Assembly (NCBI GenBank): GCA_000621405.1 | Contig: JHYK01000003.1 | Location: 62,001-126,000 of the forward strand | Direction of reading: 5' to 3' | Origin: Lachnospiraceae bacterium AC3007 | GTDB taxonomy: Bacteria > Bacillota > Clostridia > Lachnospirales > Lachnospiraceae | DNA: 64,000 nucleotides | Shown: positions 37,138 through 46,567 of the stretch, one piece after another | Layout: the number at the start of each line of letters is the position of its first letter | How positions within the stretch are numbered: position 1 is the stretch's first letter | The notes under the pieces: model-generated | What the model was told of the DNA's origin: nothing | The model's database searches: none | The model's input: the letters and a program-made list of their open reading frames with translations, nothing else | Program-made: the position numbers and the translations under genes

Positions 37138-37380
37138 ATGGATAGAGATGAAGTAATGGAGAAGGTTTGCGAGATCGCCCGTGACATTTTTGATGATGAT
37201 GAGCTGGAGCTTAACGACGATACCATTGCCGCCGATGTAGACGGCTGGGACAGCCTTACGCATCTCAGTCTGATGAATGAGATAGAGAATGAATTCGAGA
37301 TCAAGTTTGAGATGAAGGAAGTCCAGGGACTCTCCAATGTCGGTGAGCTTGTCGATGTCATATTAGAGCGCATATCATAA
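37138..37380 (+). CDS. Acyl carrier protein for the FkbH/MBOAT set
   Basis: 80-aa phosphopantetheine carrier with GWDSLTHLSLM; the Ser of DSL is the attachment site. It has the acidic four-helix pattern of ACP/DltC-like carriers. GGGAGG lies about five bases before the ATG. It most likely carries the FkbH product to the MBOAT. Confidence 0.9.
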   Translation: MDRDEVMEKVCEIARDIFDDDELELNDDTIAADVDGWDSLTHLSLMNEIENEFEIKFEMKEVQGLSNVGELVDVILERIS

Positions 37381-37385
37381 CAGCT

Positions 37386-39155
37386 TTGGATCCGAAAGAA
37401 AGACTCGAGGCGCTGAAAGGCGCCATGAAAAAAGCCGGGATAGATGCATACTATATCCCGTCATCTGATTTCCACGCTTCAGAATACACAAACGAATATT
37501 TCAAGGTCAGAGAGTTTTTCTCCGGCTTTACGGGCTCTGCCGCTGATCTCCTTGTTACGGAAAAAGAAGTGCTTCTCTGGACCGACGGAAGATATTTCAT
37601 TCAGGCCGAACAGGAGCTTAAAGGAAGCGGCATACGTCTGATGAAGTCCGGTGAAGAAGGTGTACCGGGGCTTAAGGAGTACCTTAAAAAGAATCTGAAA
37701 AAAGGTGATGTCCTTGGTTTTGACGGACGCACGGTCACGGCATCTTTTGGTAAAGAACTGAAAAAAGCAGTTCCTTCCCGCAGGATCAAATATAAGAAGG
37801 ACCTGACAAAAGGTATATTCGAACGTCCTGATTTCCCGTCATCGGGGACTGAGATCTTAAGAGTCGATATAACCGGTGAAGGCGCGGAAGACAAGATCAA
37901 CAAGCTGAGGAGCACTCTTAAGAGACTGTCAGCAGACGGCATATTTTTATCAAAGCTTGATGAGATAGCTTATATCTTTAATATCAGGGCCGCTGACGTG
38001 GCCTATACGCCCGTCGCAATGGCCTATGCTTATATCACTTCCGACAGAGCATATGTCTTTCTAGCCAATCCCGGTTCCGACACAGGATATGAGGGAGCGT
38101 TAATAAAACCTTATGATGATGTCTTTGATTTTATAAAGAGCGGAAGCATATCGGGCAGGGTGCTGCTCGATGAGGACAGTGTAAGCTACAGTATATACAG
38201 ACTGATAAAAAAGAAGGCGGATACGGTTGATCTTTCAAGCCCCGTGGAACTCATGAAGGCTGTGAAGAATGATACCGAGATCGCTAATATCCGAGATATC
38301 TATCACAAGGATTCGCTTGCACTTACGAGATTCATAAAGGAGATAACGACCGGAGACAGGGATCTGACAGAGTGCTCCGCGGCAGATCTGCTTGAAGGAT
38401 TCAGAAAACAGATCCCGGAATATCGGGAACCGTCATTTGCGACTATATCTGCATACGGTGAAAATGCAGCCATAGTGCATTACGAACCGTCCCCTGAACA
38501 TGACCGGAAGATAGAGGATAAGGGGGTGTATCTGGTTGATTCCGGCGGACAGTATACAGGCGGGACTACTGATGTGACGCGGACTGTCGTCATGGGAGAT
38601 CTTACCAGGGAAGAAAAGGAAGCCTATACGCTTACAGCATGCGGTATGCTTAAGGTTCTGTATGCAAAGTTCATCAAGGGGACGCCGGGAGAGAGTCTTG
38701 ACGTTCTTGCAAGAGAAGGCATGTGGCAGAAGGGGTATGACTTCAGGCACGGTACTGGACACGGAGTAGGATACATGCTATCCGTGCACGAAGGTCCACA
38801 GGCGATCAGGAGACCCGGCAGCAGGAAGCCCGCAGCGCTTATGCCGGGAATGCTCATATCGGATGAGCCGGGCATATACAGAGAAGGCAGCTTTGGAGTA
38901 CGGATAGAGAATATATTGCTGGTCACTGAGGATAAGGTGACGTCAGACGGTAAGTTCCTTGGATTCATAAGCCTTACACAGGTGCCTCTGGATGACAGGG
39001 GGATGGACAGGAGCATTATGACTGCTGATGATATCGAAAGATATGAGAGGTATCAGAGAGAAGTCATTGATTCCCTGAAAGATGATCTTACATCAGATGA
39101 GCTTGGATGGCTTAAGGAATACAGCGGAATAAATAAAAAAGATTCAGGAGAATGA
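37386..39155 (+). CDS. Aminopeptidase P family protein (Xaa-Pro aminopeptidase, M24)
   Basis: Cytoplasmic metallopeptidase of 589 aa that removes an N-terminal residue before Pro. Creatinase-like N domains precede the M24 catalytic domain, whose metal ligands appear in [10 protein letters not shown] (Asp), [10 protein letters not shown] (His) and [17 protein letters not shown] (Glu). TTG 37386 gives the usual N-terminus ([23 protein letters not shown]); the ribosome site is weak. ATG 37425 is an alternative. The gene begins five bases after the ACP stop. Confidence 0.88.
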   Translation: MDPKERLEALKGAMKKAGIDAYYIPSSDFHASEYTNEYFKVREFFSGFTGSAADLLVTEKEVLLWTDGRYFIQAEQELKGSGIRLMKSGEEGVPGLKEYLKKNLKKGDVLGFDGRTVTASFGKELKKAVPSRRIKYKKDLTKGIFERPDFPSSGTEILRVDITGEGAEDKINKLRSTLKRLSADGIFLSKLDEIAYIFNIRAADVAYTPVAMAYAYITSDRAYVFLANPGSDTGYEGALIKPYDDVFDFIKSGSISGRVLLDEDSVSYSIYRLIKKKADTVDLSSPVELMKAVKNDTEIANIRDIYHKDSLALTRFIKEITTGDRDLTECSAADLLEGFRKQIPEYREPSFATISAYGENAAIVHYEPSPEHDRKIEDKGVYLVDSGGQYTGGTTDVTRTVVMGDLTREEKEAYTLTACGMLKVLYAKFIKGTPGESLDVLAREGMWQKGYDFRHGTGHGVGYMLSVHEGPQAIRRPGSRKPAALMPGMLISDEPGIYREGSFGVRIENILLVTEDKVTSDGKFLGFISLTQVPLDDRGMDRSIMTADDIERYERYQREVIDSLKDDLTSDELGWLKEYSGINKKDSGE

Positions 39156-39157
39156 AA

Positions 39158-40621
39158 ATGGGAAAGGTAAGAACAAGATTTGCTCCTTCACCGACAGGAA
39201 GGATGCATGTGGGTAATTTAAGAACAGCGCTCTATGCTTATCTTATCACGAGGCATGCAGGAGGTGATTTCATCCTTCGCATAGAGGATACGGATCAGGA
39301 ACGCAAGGTGGAAGGCGCAGTGGATATCATATACAGGACGCTTGAAGCGGCAGGACTCAGACATGACGAGGGTCCCGATATGGAAGGGGACGTAGGTCCC
39401 TATGTCCAGTCCGAGAGGGTTGAAAAGGGCATATATATGGAATACGCAAAGCAGCTTGTGGATAAGGGTGAGGCATATTACTGCTTCTGTACTCCCGAGC
39501 GTCTCGCAGGGCTGAAGCAGAAGGTAGATGGCAGCGATAAGGAGATCTCCGTCTATGACAAGCACTGCCTCGGCCTTTCAAAGGAGGAAGTGGAGGAGAA
39601 GCTTAAGAGCGGGATCCCTTATGTGATAAGACAGAACAATCCCACCGAAGGCTCCACGACCTTCCATGATGATATCTACGGAGATATAACGGTGGATAAT
39701 TCGGAGCTGGATGACATGATCCTGATAAAGAGTGACGGGTATCCCACATATAATTTCGCAAACGTGGTGGATGATCATCTGATGGGGATCACGCATGTCG
39801 TTCGCGGTAATGAATATCTGTCGAGTTCTCCAAAGTACAACAGGCTCTACGAGGCCTTTGGCTGGGAGGTACCCGAGTACATCCACTGCCCGCTGATCAC
39901 TGATGAGGAACATAAGAAGCTGTCCAAGAGATCAGGCCATTCATCCTTTGAGGATCTTATTGAACAGGGTTTCCTGTCTGAGGCCGTAGTCAACTTTGTG
40001 GCGCTTTTGGGATGGTCGCCCGAGGACAATCAGGAGATAATGAGCCTTGATGAGCTCATCGAGCGTTTTGATTATCATAAGATGAGCAAGTCGCCTGCTG
40101 TCTTTGATTACGGGAAGCTCAAATGGATGAACGGCGAATACATCAAAAAGATGGATCCCGATGAGTTCTATGAAAAAGCCCTTCCCTATATCAAAAGTGT
40201 CATTACCAAAGATCTCGACTTTAAGAAGATAGCAGGGATGGTGCAGAGCAGGATAGAGATCTTCCCCGATATCAGGGACCATATAGATTTCTTTGAGCAT
40301 CTTCCCAAATATGATCCCGAGATGTATGTGCATAAGAAGATGAAGACTACAAAGGAATCGTCTCTTGAAGCATTAAAGAGCATACTGCCGGAACTTACGG
40401 ATATCTCTGACTGGAGCAATGATGCTCTGTATGAGTCCTTCAAGGCTTTCGCTGAGAGGAACGGTCTTAAGAACGGTCAGATACTCTGGCCGCTCAGAAC
40501 CGCCGTTTCAGGTAAGCAGATGACACCCGGAGGCGCGACAGAGCTCATGGAGATACTCGGCAAAGAAGAATCTATTGAGCGGATAAAAGCGGGCATAGAG
40601 CTTTTGGAGAATAGTATATGA
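39158..40621 (+). CDS. gltX: Glutamate-tRNA ligase
   Basis: Class I synthetase of 487 aa that charges tRNA-Glu. The HIGH-type motif is [11 protein letters not shown], followed by RIEDTDQER, and the second ATP motif is KLSKRSG. ATG 39158 is seven bases from GGAG; ATG 39152, overlapping the previous stop, sits too close to it. The gene overlaps the helicase gene by four bases. Length and layout are normal. Confidence 0.95.
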   Translation: MGKVRTRFAPSPTGRMHVGNLRTALYAYLITRHAGGDFILRIEDTDQERKVEGAVDIIYRTLEAAGLRHDEGPDMEGDVGPYVQSERVEKGIYMEYAKQLVDKGEAYYCFCTPERLAGLKQKVDGSDKEISVYDKHCLGLSKEEVEEKLKSGIPYVIRQNNPTEGSTTFHDDIYGDITVDNSELDDMILIKSDGYPTYNFANVVDDHLMGITHVVRGNEYLSSSPKYNRLYEAFGWEVPEYIHCPLITDEEHKKLSKRSGHSSFEDLIEQGFLSEAVVNFVALLGWSPEDNQEIMSLDELIERFDYHKMSKSPAVFDYGKLKWMNGEYIKKMDPDEFYEKALPYIKSVITKDLDFKKIAGMVQSRIEIFPDIRDHIDFFEHLPKYDPEMYVHKKMKTTKESSLEALKSILPELTDISDWSNDALYESFKAFAERNGLKNGQILWPLRTAVSGKQMTPGGATELMEILGKEESIERIKAGIELLENSI

Positions 40622-42417
40622 ATGAAATGAATGCGGCGCAGTGCGCCGCATCAAGGCACAGGGACGGGCCTGCTCTTGTACTTGCGGGCCCGGGCTCCGG
40701 TAAGACCTATACCCTTGTCAAACGTCTTGAATTTCTTATTTCCGAATGTAATACAGATCCATCTTCGATACTCACATTAACATTCACAAATCAGGCAGCA
40801 CATGAGATGAAGAGCAGAGCGATGTCTCTTATGGGGCAGGAGGCTCTTACTATCACCTTCGGCACCTTCCATTCCGTTTTTTATTACATCCTGAAGAATT
40901 CTTTTTCGATCAATTCTTCAAACATACTGAAAGCAAAAGACAGATACATGATCCTTTCTGATATCGCAAGGAGACTGAATATAAGTACTCAGGATATGAG
41001 AGGACTTGCAGAGGATATGGCTTCGATGATAAGCCGGAAAAAGAACGGAGCTGATACTGCGATCTCAGGCAGCGATTATGGTTCGGGAGATCGCAAGCCG
41101 GATCCTTCCTGCATCGGGCAGAGAGAACTGGACCTTGAGGTATATGAGCTATATGAAAAGAGCCTCCGGGAACTCGGACTCATTGATTTTGATGACATGA
41201 TAATCAAATGCAGGTCTTTATTTCAAAAAGATGAAAGGGTGCTCAGACGATGGCAGGAGAGGTACAGATATATCCAGATCGATGAATTTCAGGATATCAA
41301 CAGGGCTCAGTATGATGTCATAAACCTTCTTGCGGGGAAGAGTAGCAACATATTTGCAGTAGGGGATGATGATCAGAGCATATACGGATTCAGAGGAGCG
41401 GGATACGGGATAATGCAGGATTATCTTGCAGATCATCCAGATGCCGCCAGATACGAGCTTGATATCAACTACAGGTGTCCGGCTCCGATAGCAGATGCAG
41501 CAGACATTGTCATAGCTCAGAACAAAGACAGGATAAAGAAAGATCACAGTTCTTTTGTTATGACCGGTGCCTTGCCTGATATCAGGAGTTTTTGCAACAG
41601 GAGGGAAGAGATACAGGCGATAAAGGAGAGCATTTTAACCGGCGGAGTCAGTCCCTGTGACTGCGTCGTGCTTGTCCGGAGCAGGCTGCTGGCGGATCTG
41701 TACTGTGAGGAGCTTCAAAAAGCTGGTATACCTGCGCAGACATACGGAAGGAGCCGGAGCGTATATGATACCGAGACATCAAAGGATGTGATGGCATATA
41801 TGAGGCTTGCCGCAGGCAATTGCAGCAGGGAGGATATCCTGCGGATAATGAATAAGCCGATGAGATATCTGAGCCGTGAGGCATTTTCCAATGAGCGATC
41901 GGGCCTTGACAATGCATTAAGTTATTACAAAGGAAATACAGAAATGATAAAGCGGGCAGAAGAGTTTATCGAAGATATCGAGAGGATTGGGCGTCTTGGA
42001 CCCCGGGCCGCCGTCAGATACCTCATGAAGGTTGCAGGTTATGAGCGATATGCATTATCGGAGGGAAGAGATAAGAGTGAGCTTGAAAAGATAATGGCGG
42101 AAGCTTCAAAGTATTCATCCGTCAGGGAGTGGGTGCAAAGCGCCTCTGTAAGGAGCGAAGAAGACAGAAAGGAAGAAGATGCCGGAGAGAAGCTTAAAGT
42201 CATGACGCTTCATGCTTCAAAAGGGCTGGAATTCAAAGAAGTATTCCTTGCAGATATCAACGCCGATATAATGCCCGGGCGCAGCACCCGGCCCATCAAT
42301 GAAGTCGAAGAGGAGCGCCGGCTCCTATACGTTGGTATGACGCGGGCCATATCGCGCCTGCATATCTTCTCGATCCACCCATCCCCCTTCCTTACACCGA
42401 TCACGGGAGTGAGATAG
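40618..42417 (+). CDS. UvrD/PcrA-like ATP-dependent helicase
   Basis: Superfamily 1A helicase, 599 aa: Walker [12 protein letters not shown], motif [19 protein letters not shown], and motifs V/VI in [11 protein letters not shown] and [10 protein letters not shown]. It is shorter than PcrA (about 720-750 aa), lacking the usual C-terminal Tudor tail, but this short form is common in Lachnospiraceae. Its last 58 codons and 58 bases beyond the stop occur again at 51372-51605, at the far side of a 9.1-kb island. Confidence 0.9.
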   Translation: MNEMNAAQCAASRHRDGPALVLAGPGSGKTYTLVKRLEFLISECNTDPSSILTLTFTNQAAHEMKSRAMSLMGQEALTITFGTFHSVFYYILKNSFSINSSNILKAKDRYMILSDIARRLNISTQDMRGLAEDMASMISRKKNGADTAISGSDYGSGDRKPDPSCIGQRELDLEVYELYEKSLRELGLIDFDDMIIKCRSLFQKDERVLRRWQERYRYIQIDEFQDINRAQYDVINLLAGKSSNIFAVGDDDQSIYGFRGAGYGIMQDYLADHPDAARYELDINYRCPAPIADAADIVIAQNKDRIKKDHSSFVMTGALPDIRSFCNRREEIQAIKESILTGGVSPCDCVVLVRSRLLADLYCEELQKAGIPAQTYGRSRSVYDTETSKDVMAYMRLAAGNCSREDILRIMNKPMRYLSREAFSNERSGLDNALSYYKGNTEMIKRAEEFIEDIERIGRLGPRAAVRYLMKVAGYERYALSEGRDKSELEKIMAEASKYSSVREWVQSASVRSEEDRKEEDAGEKLKVMTLHASKGLEFKEVFLADINADIMPGRSTRPINEVEEERRLLYVGMTRAISRLHIFSIHPSPFLTPITGVR

Positions 42418-42475
42418 ATGCCCCATATTATGAACCGGCGTGAATAAGCCCACCGGGAAAGGTTCCGATATGGTA
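42242..42475 (+). repeat. Left copy of 234-bp direct repeat (helicase 3' end)
   Basis: Matches 51372-51605 in the same orientation with two mismatches (42318 C vs T; 42435 C vs T), offset 9,130 bp. It comprises the last 176 bases of the helicase gene plus 58 bases downstream. Left flanks diverge at 42241/51371 and right flanks at 42476/51606. Confidence 0.95.
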
Positions 42476-42507
42476 CCTGACTTTCGGGGTTGAGAAGAAA
42501 AATATAG

Positions 42508-42548
42508 TGCTAAGCCACAGATTAAAACCTGTGACTTAGCATTTTTTT
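42508..42548 (+). terminator. Terminator downstream of the helicase gene
   Basis: Arms 42508-42520 and 42529-42541 pair with one mismatch (TGCTAAGCCACAG against CTGTGACTTAGCA), followed by seven T. It lies just beyond the left repeat, so it ends the helicase operon only when the island is present. Confidence 0.85.
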
Positions 42549-42688
42549 AATCTGACCATTCGACAGAAAATAGGATGTAAGAGGGAGAGCTGTTTTCTTT
42601 GTAAGGTCCTTTATGAATGTACTATTTCTTGCGAGATTCATATATTTTCGATCAGAGATTTTTGCAAGGTAAAGAATGGGTATGACTA

Positions 42689-42694
42689 TATAAT
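42689..42694 (+). promoter_or_regulatory. -10 element for the island's first gene
   Basis: TATAAT sixteen bases before the start at 42710; the nearest -35-like TTGCAA (42662-42667) is 21 bp away, too far for a standard promoter. AGAGG-type ribosome match is weak. Confidence 0.35.
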
Positions 42695-42709
42695 ACGAGG
42701 TAGAAAAAT

Positions 42710-42970
42710 ATGTTACAGGAACAGAATTCCAAAAGTAAGGAACGCTTAAGACTCGAAGAACAGAGAGCCAAATATGAGCAGAAGCTCCGGGAGCAGATCA
42801 AGAAAGATGAAAGGCGGCAGCGTGAAAGGGAGAAGTCCTTAAAGCTGCTGATAGGTGTGCTTTTTACGAAGCATCTTCCCGATTATATGCTCTATGAGGA
42901 AGCCGAGATGGAAAGGATCGTTGCTGCGGCGATGGGATCCGATGCTTGCAGGAATGAAATAGAGCATTAA
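42710..42970 (+). CDS. Small coiled-coil protein of mobile-element type, 86 aa
   Basis: Almost entirely charged helix at residues 5-45 (Glu/Arg/Lys/Gln-rich), then LKLLIGVLFTKHLPDYM and a short helical end. The pattern resembles small DUF3847-like proteins that precede relaxase genes in Firmicute conjugative elements, but the match is by eye only. It ends just before a second frame that encodes an acidic stretch, suggesting a decayed longer gene. Confidence 0.45.
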   Translation: MLQEQNSKSKERLRLEEQRAKYEQKLREQIKKDERRQREREKSLKLLIGVLFTKHLPDYMLYEEAEMERIVAAAMGSDACRNEIEH

Positions 42971-42971
42971 G

Positions 42972-43244
42972 GCAGAAGCCGGAAATGCTGCGGGGATAGC
43001 ATCGGATGGCGCACAGAAGACGAATGGGTCTCGTACTTCCAAATCGGATGACGTGAAATCGTCTGCGGATGCTTCTGTTATGGAAAACGATGATGACAGC
43101 GAGGATAAGGCTGCGGATCTTTCCATTGACATAGCTAATGACACATCTGACGATGAGGTCTCCGAAGAATCGGATGATTCATAGGATGACGACAGCTCTG
43201 AAGAGGAGAATGAGGGGGATTATTCGGATGAAGAGAGTGATTAG
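42972..43244 (+). pseudogene. Acidic low-complexity frame with internal stop
   Basis: In a different frame from the preceding gene, an open stretch encodes KAEAGNAAGIASDG, then a Ser/Asp/Glu-rich acidic tail, interrupted by TAG at 43182 and ended by TAG at 43242. No start codon or ribosome site precedes it. It reads like the tail of a gene that has lost frame relative to 42710-42970. Confidence 0.4.
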
Positions 43245-43671
43245 GAATAAGGATCACGGACTGCCGCTTTTTGTTACATCGGCGGCATGTATGAGCAGAT
43301 TTATGTGCGGCATGGGATCTGAGTTTATCGGTGGCACGCTGAAACCGAAATATCACAGCGACAGTGCGGGAAGGGCGCAAGACAGCCAGTGGCTGTCTGC
43401 TTTGCGTGGACCGGAACGGAGTGGAGACAGGAGTTATGTGGAACAGAAAACAGAATCATATTATAAGGATCCGAAAGACAACATTGCCTTCGAGCGCTGT
43501 ATTGAGGTCATGAGCAGGCTGATCATGAAATACGGTCTGGGTTTACTTGAAAAGATGGATCAAGAGAAGCTTAAAAGCCTGATCAGTGCCGAGATAGAAT
43601 CCGGGGCGGATAAGGCCAGATTTTTAGCCCGTATGCTCGGATACTGTAAGCTTATGACGGACAGAAAGTAA
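43228..43671 (+). CDS. Hypothetical mobile-element protein, 147 aa
   Basis: ATG 43228 is chosen (GAGGGGG about ten bases upstream). Residues before it in the same frame, back to 43138, are an Arg/Met-rich shadow of the acidic frame. The C-terminal ~75 residues (from KDPKDNIAFERC) are a plausible helical domain; the first half is low confidence and may be degenerate. I recognise no family. Confidence 0.4.
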   Translation: MKRVIRNKDHGLPLFVTSAACMSRFMCGMGSEFIGGTLKPKYHSDSAGRAQDSQWLSALRGPERSGDRSYVEQKTESYYKDPKDNIAFERCIEVMSRLIMKYGLGLLEKMDQEKLKSLISAEIESGADKARFLARMLGYCKLMTDRK

Positions 43672-43720
43672 AGAGACAAATGATACGACAGTTTCATGAA
43701 AAATATGCAGATTTTTACCT

Positions 43721-43778
43721 TCCACGCAATTCCGCGAGAGAGGAAATATGATATATTAGCACTATGGCAATGCGTGGA
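43721..43778 (+). promoter_or_regulatory. Inverted repeat around the XRE gene promoter
   Basis: TCCACGCA (43721-43728) and TGCGTGGA (43771-43778) are perfect inverted arms 42 bases apart. They flank a TATATT -10-like element, and the right arm overlaps the ribosome site of the XRE gene. This fits an autoregulatory operator. Confidence 0.35.
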
Positions 43779-43787
43779 GGTGAAATC

Positions 43788-43988
43788 ATGGATATAGCAA
43801 AAAGAATAAGGGAACTTCGTGAGAGTGTCGGTGAGAATAGAACAGAGTTTTCAAAGCATACCGGTATCCCGGTTCGTACAATAGAAGACTGGGAATCGGG
43901 GCGGCGTACTCCGCCGGAATACATACCACGGTTGATTGCATATCAGATGGAGTACGAGAAACTGGTAAAGAAGGGCAAAAAGGGATAA
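43788..43988 (+). CDS. XRE-family helix-turn-helix regulator, 66 aa
   Basis: Compact Cro/CI-type DNA-binding protein: AKRIRELRESVG..R.EFSKHTGIPVRTIEDWESGRRTPP covers the HTH, and the last helix ends in Lys. ATG 43788 is placed by GGAGGTG seven bases upstream. Proteins this size often regulate mobile elements. An inverted repeat spans its promoter. Confidence 0.8.
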   Translation: MDIAKRIRELRESVGENRTEFSKHTGIPVRTIEDWESGRRTPPEYIPRLIAYQMEYEKLVKKGKKG

Positions 43989-44014
43989 ACCCGTCAAATT
44001 CGACGAGTTTATCC
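43983..44014. repeat. Imperfect inverted repeat
   Basis: GGATAAAC..(16)..GTTTATCC arms pair over about 16 bases with two mismatches at the end of the XRE gene; no T-run follows, so it is not a standard terminator. Confidence 0.5.
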
Positions 44015-44046
44015 GAATATCATATGAAACAGATCAAGATGTAAGA

Positions 44047-44075
44047 ACTTGAGGTCAACATTTTTGACCTCAAGT
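44047..44075. repeat. Perfect inverted repeat, 12-bp arms
   Basis: ACTTGAGGTCAA (44047-44058) and TTGACCTCAAGT (44064-44075) with a five-base loop, just upstream of the IS66-type fragment. No T-run follows. It could be a transposon-end or attenuator remnant. Confidence 0.6.
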
Positions 44076-44107
44076 TTGGAGGGAGAATATGGCTGAAAAA
44101 AAGAAGG

Positions 44108-44236
44108 ATGTACAAAAACCTTCCGGTTAAGAAAAGGGTAATACCTGCTACAGGCGAAGACAGGATATGTGAATACTGTGGCAATGAAATGGAACATCTG
44201 GGTGAGAAGTTTACAAGAGATGAGATTCAAACATGA
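44108..44236 (+). pseudogene. IS66-type transposase fragment (zinc-finger segment)
   Basis: 42 codons from ATG 44108 encode NLPVKKRVIPATG, then ICEYCGNEMEHLGEKFTRDEI. This is the spacing and Cys pair of the IS66 TnpC zinc-finger-like domain just before its catalytic region. The rest of the transposase is missing. It is recognised by pattern only. Confidence 0.45.
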
Positions 44237-44566
44237 ATAATATGGTTGATAAAACTATACATGGACATTGGTGACAGGCATCTTCATCCCTAGACATATG
44301 TACACGTGTTTGTGAATATCAAATATTTTGATAAACCCAGAAACTATGATAAATTAATACCATAGGGTTCGGGGTTTGTTAGATTGTGCAGGGAGGAAAA
44401 GGACCATATGATATTTCCTTAAGGAAATATCAAATGACTGTACAGAACCAAGGAACACGCATGCTTTATTGAGAAGCAGAAACTCCTTTAGTAAAGCTGA
44501 GATTTTAAATATAGTGCATGAAAAAGAGTGAGAAAAAGGAACCGTCTGTGTCTGAAAGCAGGAGAA
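44237..44566. other. AT-rich gene-free stretch with a 22-bp palindrome
   Basis: No gene is visible. It contains the perfect palindrome GATATTTCCTT/AAGGAAATATC at 44410-44431. AATATCAAAT occurs near 44318-44327 and again at the palindrome's right edge. The base composition is more AT-rich than the neighbouring core genes. The 18-mer shared with 50826 starts at 44529. Confidence 0.5.
44529..44546 (+). repeat. 18-bp direct repeat, left copy
   Basis: TGAGAAAAAGGAACCGTC, identical to 50826-50843. The two copies bracket the oxidoreductase fragment, MATE and NRPS-like genes. The GGAACCGTC core recurs in REP-like intergenic elements of clostridia. Confidence 0.8.
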
Positions 44567-44854
44567 ATGTTGATCAGGAAGATTGCTATTCCCTGTACAG
44601 GATGTTCTTACTGTACTTCAGGCTGCCCTATGAAGATCGCAATTCCTAAATATTTCAGAATGTACAACGAAAATACTTTTGATGATCTGGAAGAAAAGAA
44701 ATGGTTTGTGAATTATTCCGATTATCCGCAGCTTCTGGAGGGCGGAGGCGGAATGGTGACGGATTGCGTTGCCTGTGGTCAGTGTGAGAGTGTTTGCCCG
44801 CAGCATATAACTATCATTGAGAATCTGAAAACGATTGCTGGGCATATAGGATGA
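44567..44854 (+). pseudogene. Aldo/keto reductase C-terminal 4Fe-4S domain (truncated gene)
   Basis: 95 residues from ATG 44567 (GGAG just upstream) carry two ferredoxin motifs, CTGCSYCTSGCP and CVACGQCESVCP, separated by a Trp/Tyr-rich linker. This is the C-terminal domain of aldo/keto reductases with a [4Fe-4S] extension. The ~270-residue TIM-barrel oxidoreductase is absent, so this is a truncated remnant; the small product could still be made as a ferredoxin-like protein. It sits nine bases before the MATE gene. Confidence 0.7.
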
Positions 44855-44862
44855 ACTGAAAA

Positions 44863-46563
44863 ATGGAAAAGACCATTAATGATAAAAGTGAAAGGATATT
44901 TATCGGAAAAGCGTATATCAGGTATATAATACCGGCAGCGCTCGCCATGATCTTTGGTCAGCTGGCTCCGCTTGTGGATTCTGTATGCGTATCGGCTAAG
45001 TTGGGGGATACGGCGCTTTCGGCATTTTCCACCGTATCACCCGTGTATTATTTCTTTAATATCATTGCAGTGCTTGGTGGAATGGGCGGCGGTATCGGTA
45101 TTGCCAAGGCATCGGGTGCCGGAGAGAAAAAAAGAGCCGGAAGGATGTTCACGGTTGCGATGATATGGACCGCCGCAGCTGCGATTGTTCTGAGTGTGCT
45201 TTGTATTATTTTTATAGATCCCATCCTTGTTTTTTTATGCGCAACGGCTGAAAACACCGGGTATGCCAAAGAATATCTGCTGGTGCTGCTTGCGGGGATG
45301 GTCTTCTATGTGCTGGAATTTGCGGGGGCTTATATACTGACGGATGACAATGACCCGAATCTTGCGATGGTCGGCGGTATCGTGATGGGTATCGTAAATA
45401 TGATCATTGACTGGATCGGCCTGTTTGTTTTCGATCAGGGGATATGGGTGACCGCCTTTGGTACGGTTTTCGGTGCCTTTTGCGGAGTATGTGTGTTCCT
45501 GATACATTTTTGCAGGAAGGACAGGATGTGCAGATTCATCTTTGAGCGGAAGGGGTACGAAGCCCTGAAGATAAAGGAGATCATCATGCCGGGCACTCCC
45601 GAAGCCCTCATGTATCTCATAATCGTCTTTCAGGTTCTGGCCGGGAATTTCGTGTTGAGCAGGGATATCGGAACAAGCGGGCTGGGAAATGCTGCTGTCA
45701 TCGAAAATCTCGAGCTTATCGCAACTATCATCATAGCAGGCATAAGCGAGGCAGTAATGCCCCTTGCGGCATCCTATCACGGAGAACGCAACGAGCACGG
45801 GCTGAGGCTTGTAAAGCGCTTTGCCCTGACAATAGGAGTAATACTGCTGTTTCCCCTTGTCCTTTCCCTTTTGATATACCCCGAATGGCTGATGATATTC
45901 TTTTCGGTTGATGATCCCATCATGAGAGAGGTACTGCCGGGTTCTATCAGGATCATGTCCTTTGCTCAGCTTTTCGTGCTTGTAAATACCATATTTGTGA
46001 ATTACTTAAGCTCTGTGGATGAAGAAAAAAAAGCAAATATCTCTTTTGTGATACAGGGTTTAATACAGATATTCTTTACACTTCTTCTGGCCCGGGTGCT
46101 GCCGCATGATGCGCCGTGGTATGCTACTCTTGCAGCAAATATCGCAGTGATCCTCTACTTTGCCTTTTACTGCAATATGTTCAGTGATCTGAAGCCTGAC
46201 ACAAAAACAGATCTTATGTATATCACCGGCGGATATGCGTCTTCGTCCGTAATAAAAGGATGGTCTGACGCCGCAAAAAAATATCTGTCAGAGGATGAAT
46301 TTAAGACCGTTTGTTCAAAGCTTCTTTATCCTTTTGAAAATGCACTGGATCCGAAAATAAAAGTGCGGTGCTCTTTTATAATAATTCAAAGCGATGTCGA
46401 TGAGAGATCGGTCGTACTAAGGTACCTGGCAAAGCATGATATTACAGGTACACAGGGCGATACGGATGATGAAGACGAAAAAAGATACGGAGAAGTCATT
46501 TGCTCAGAGTTCAATTTTGCAAGAAGGATGATAATATATTTTAAGGATCAAAAAGAGAGGTAG
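44863..46563 (+). CDS. MATE-family efflux transporter with C-terminal extension
   Basis: Multidrug/toxin exporter, usually driven by Na+ or H+. Twelve membrane helices occupy about residues 20-440, with the MATE features FGQLAPLVDSVCVSAKLG and GMGGGIGIAKASG in the first half and a second repeat starting near residue 240. Residues ~445-566 form a soluble cytoplasmic tail not usual in MATE proteins. It lies four bases upstream of the NRPS-like gene, so it probably exports that enzyme's product; the link is inference from co-location. Confidence 0.85.
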   Translation: MEKTINDKSERIFIGKAYIRYIIPAALAMIFGQLAPLVDSVCVSAKLGDTALSAFSTVSPVYYFFNIIAVLGGMGGGIGIAKASGAGEKKRAGRMFTVAMIWTAAAAIVLSVLCIIFIDPILVFLCATAENTGYAKEYLLVLLAGMVFYVLEFAGAYILTDDNDPNLAMVGGIVMGIVNMIIDWIGLFVFDQGIWVTAFGTVFGAFCGVCVFLIHFCRKDRMCRFIFERKGYEALKIKEIIMPGTPEALMYLIIVFQVLAGNFVLSRDIGTSGLGNAAVIENLELIATIIIAGISEAVMPLAASYHGERNEHGLRLVKRFALTIGVILLFPLVLSLLIYPEWLMIFFSVDDPIMREVLPGSIRIMSFAQLFVLVNTIFVNYLSSVDEEKKANISFVIQGLIQIFFTLLLARVLPHDAPWYATLAANIAVILYFAFYCNMFSDLKPDTKTDLMYITGGYASSSVIKGWSDAAKKYLSEDEFKTVCSKLLYPFENALDPKIKVRCSFIIIQSDVDERSVVLRYLAKHDITGTQGDTDDEDEKRYGEVICSEFNFARRMIIYFKDQKER

Positions 46564-46567
46564 AGAA

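Noticed and set aside
43138-43227. N-terminal extension of the 147-aa mobile-element protein
   Set aside because: The Arg/Met-rich residues are a frame shadow of the acidic stretch; ATG 43228 is preferred.
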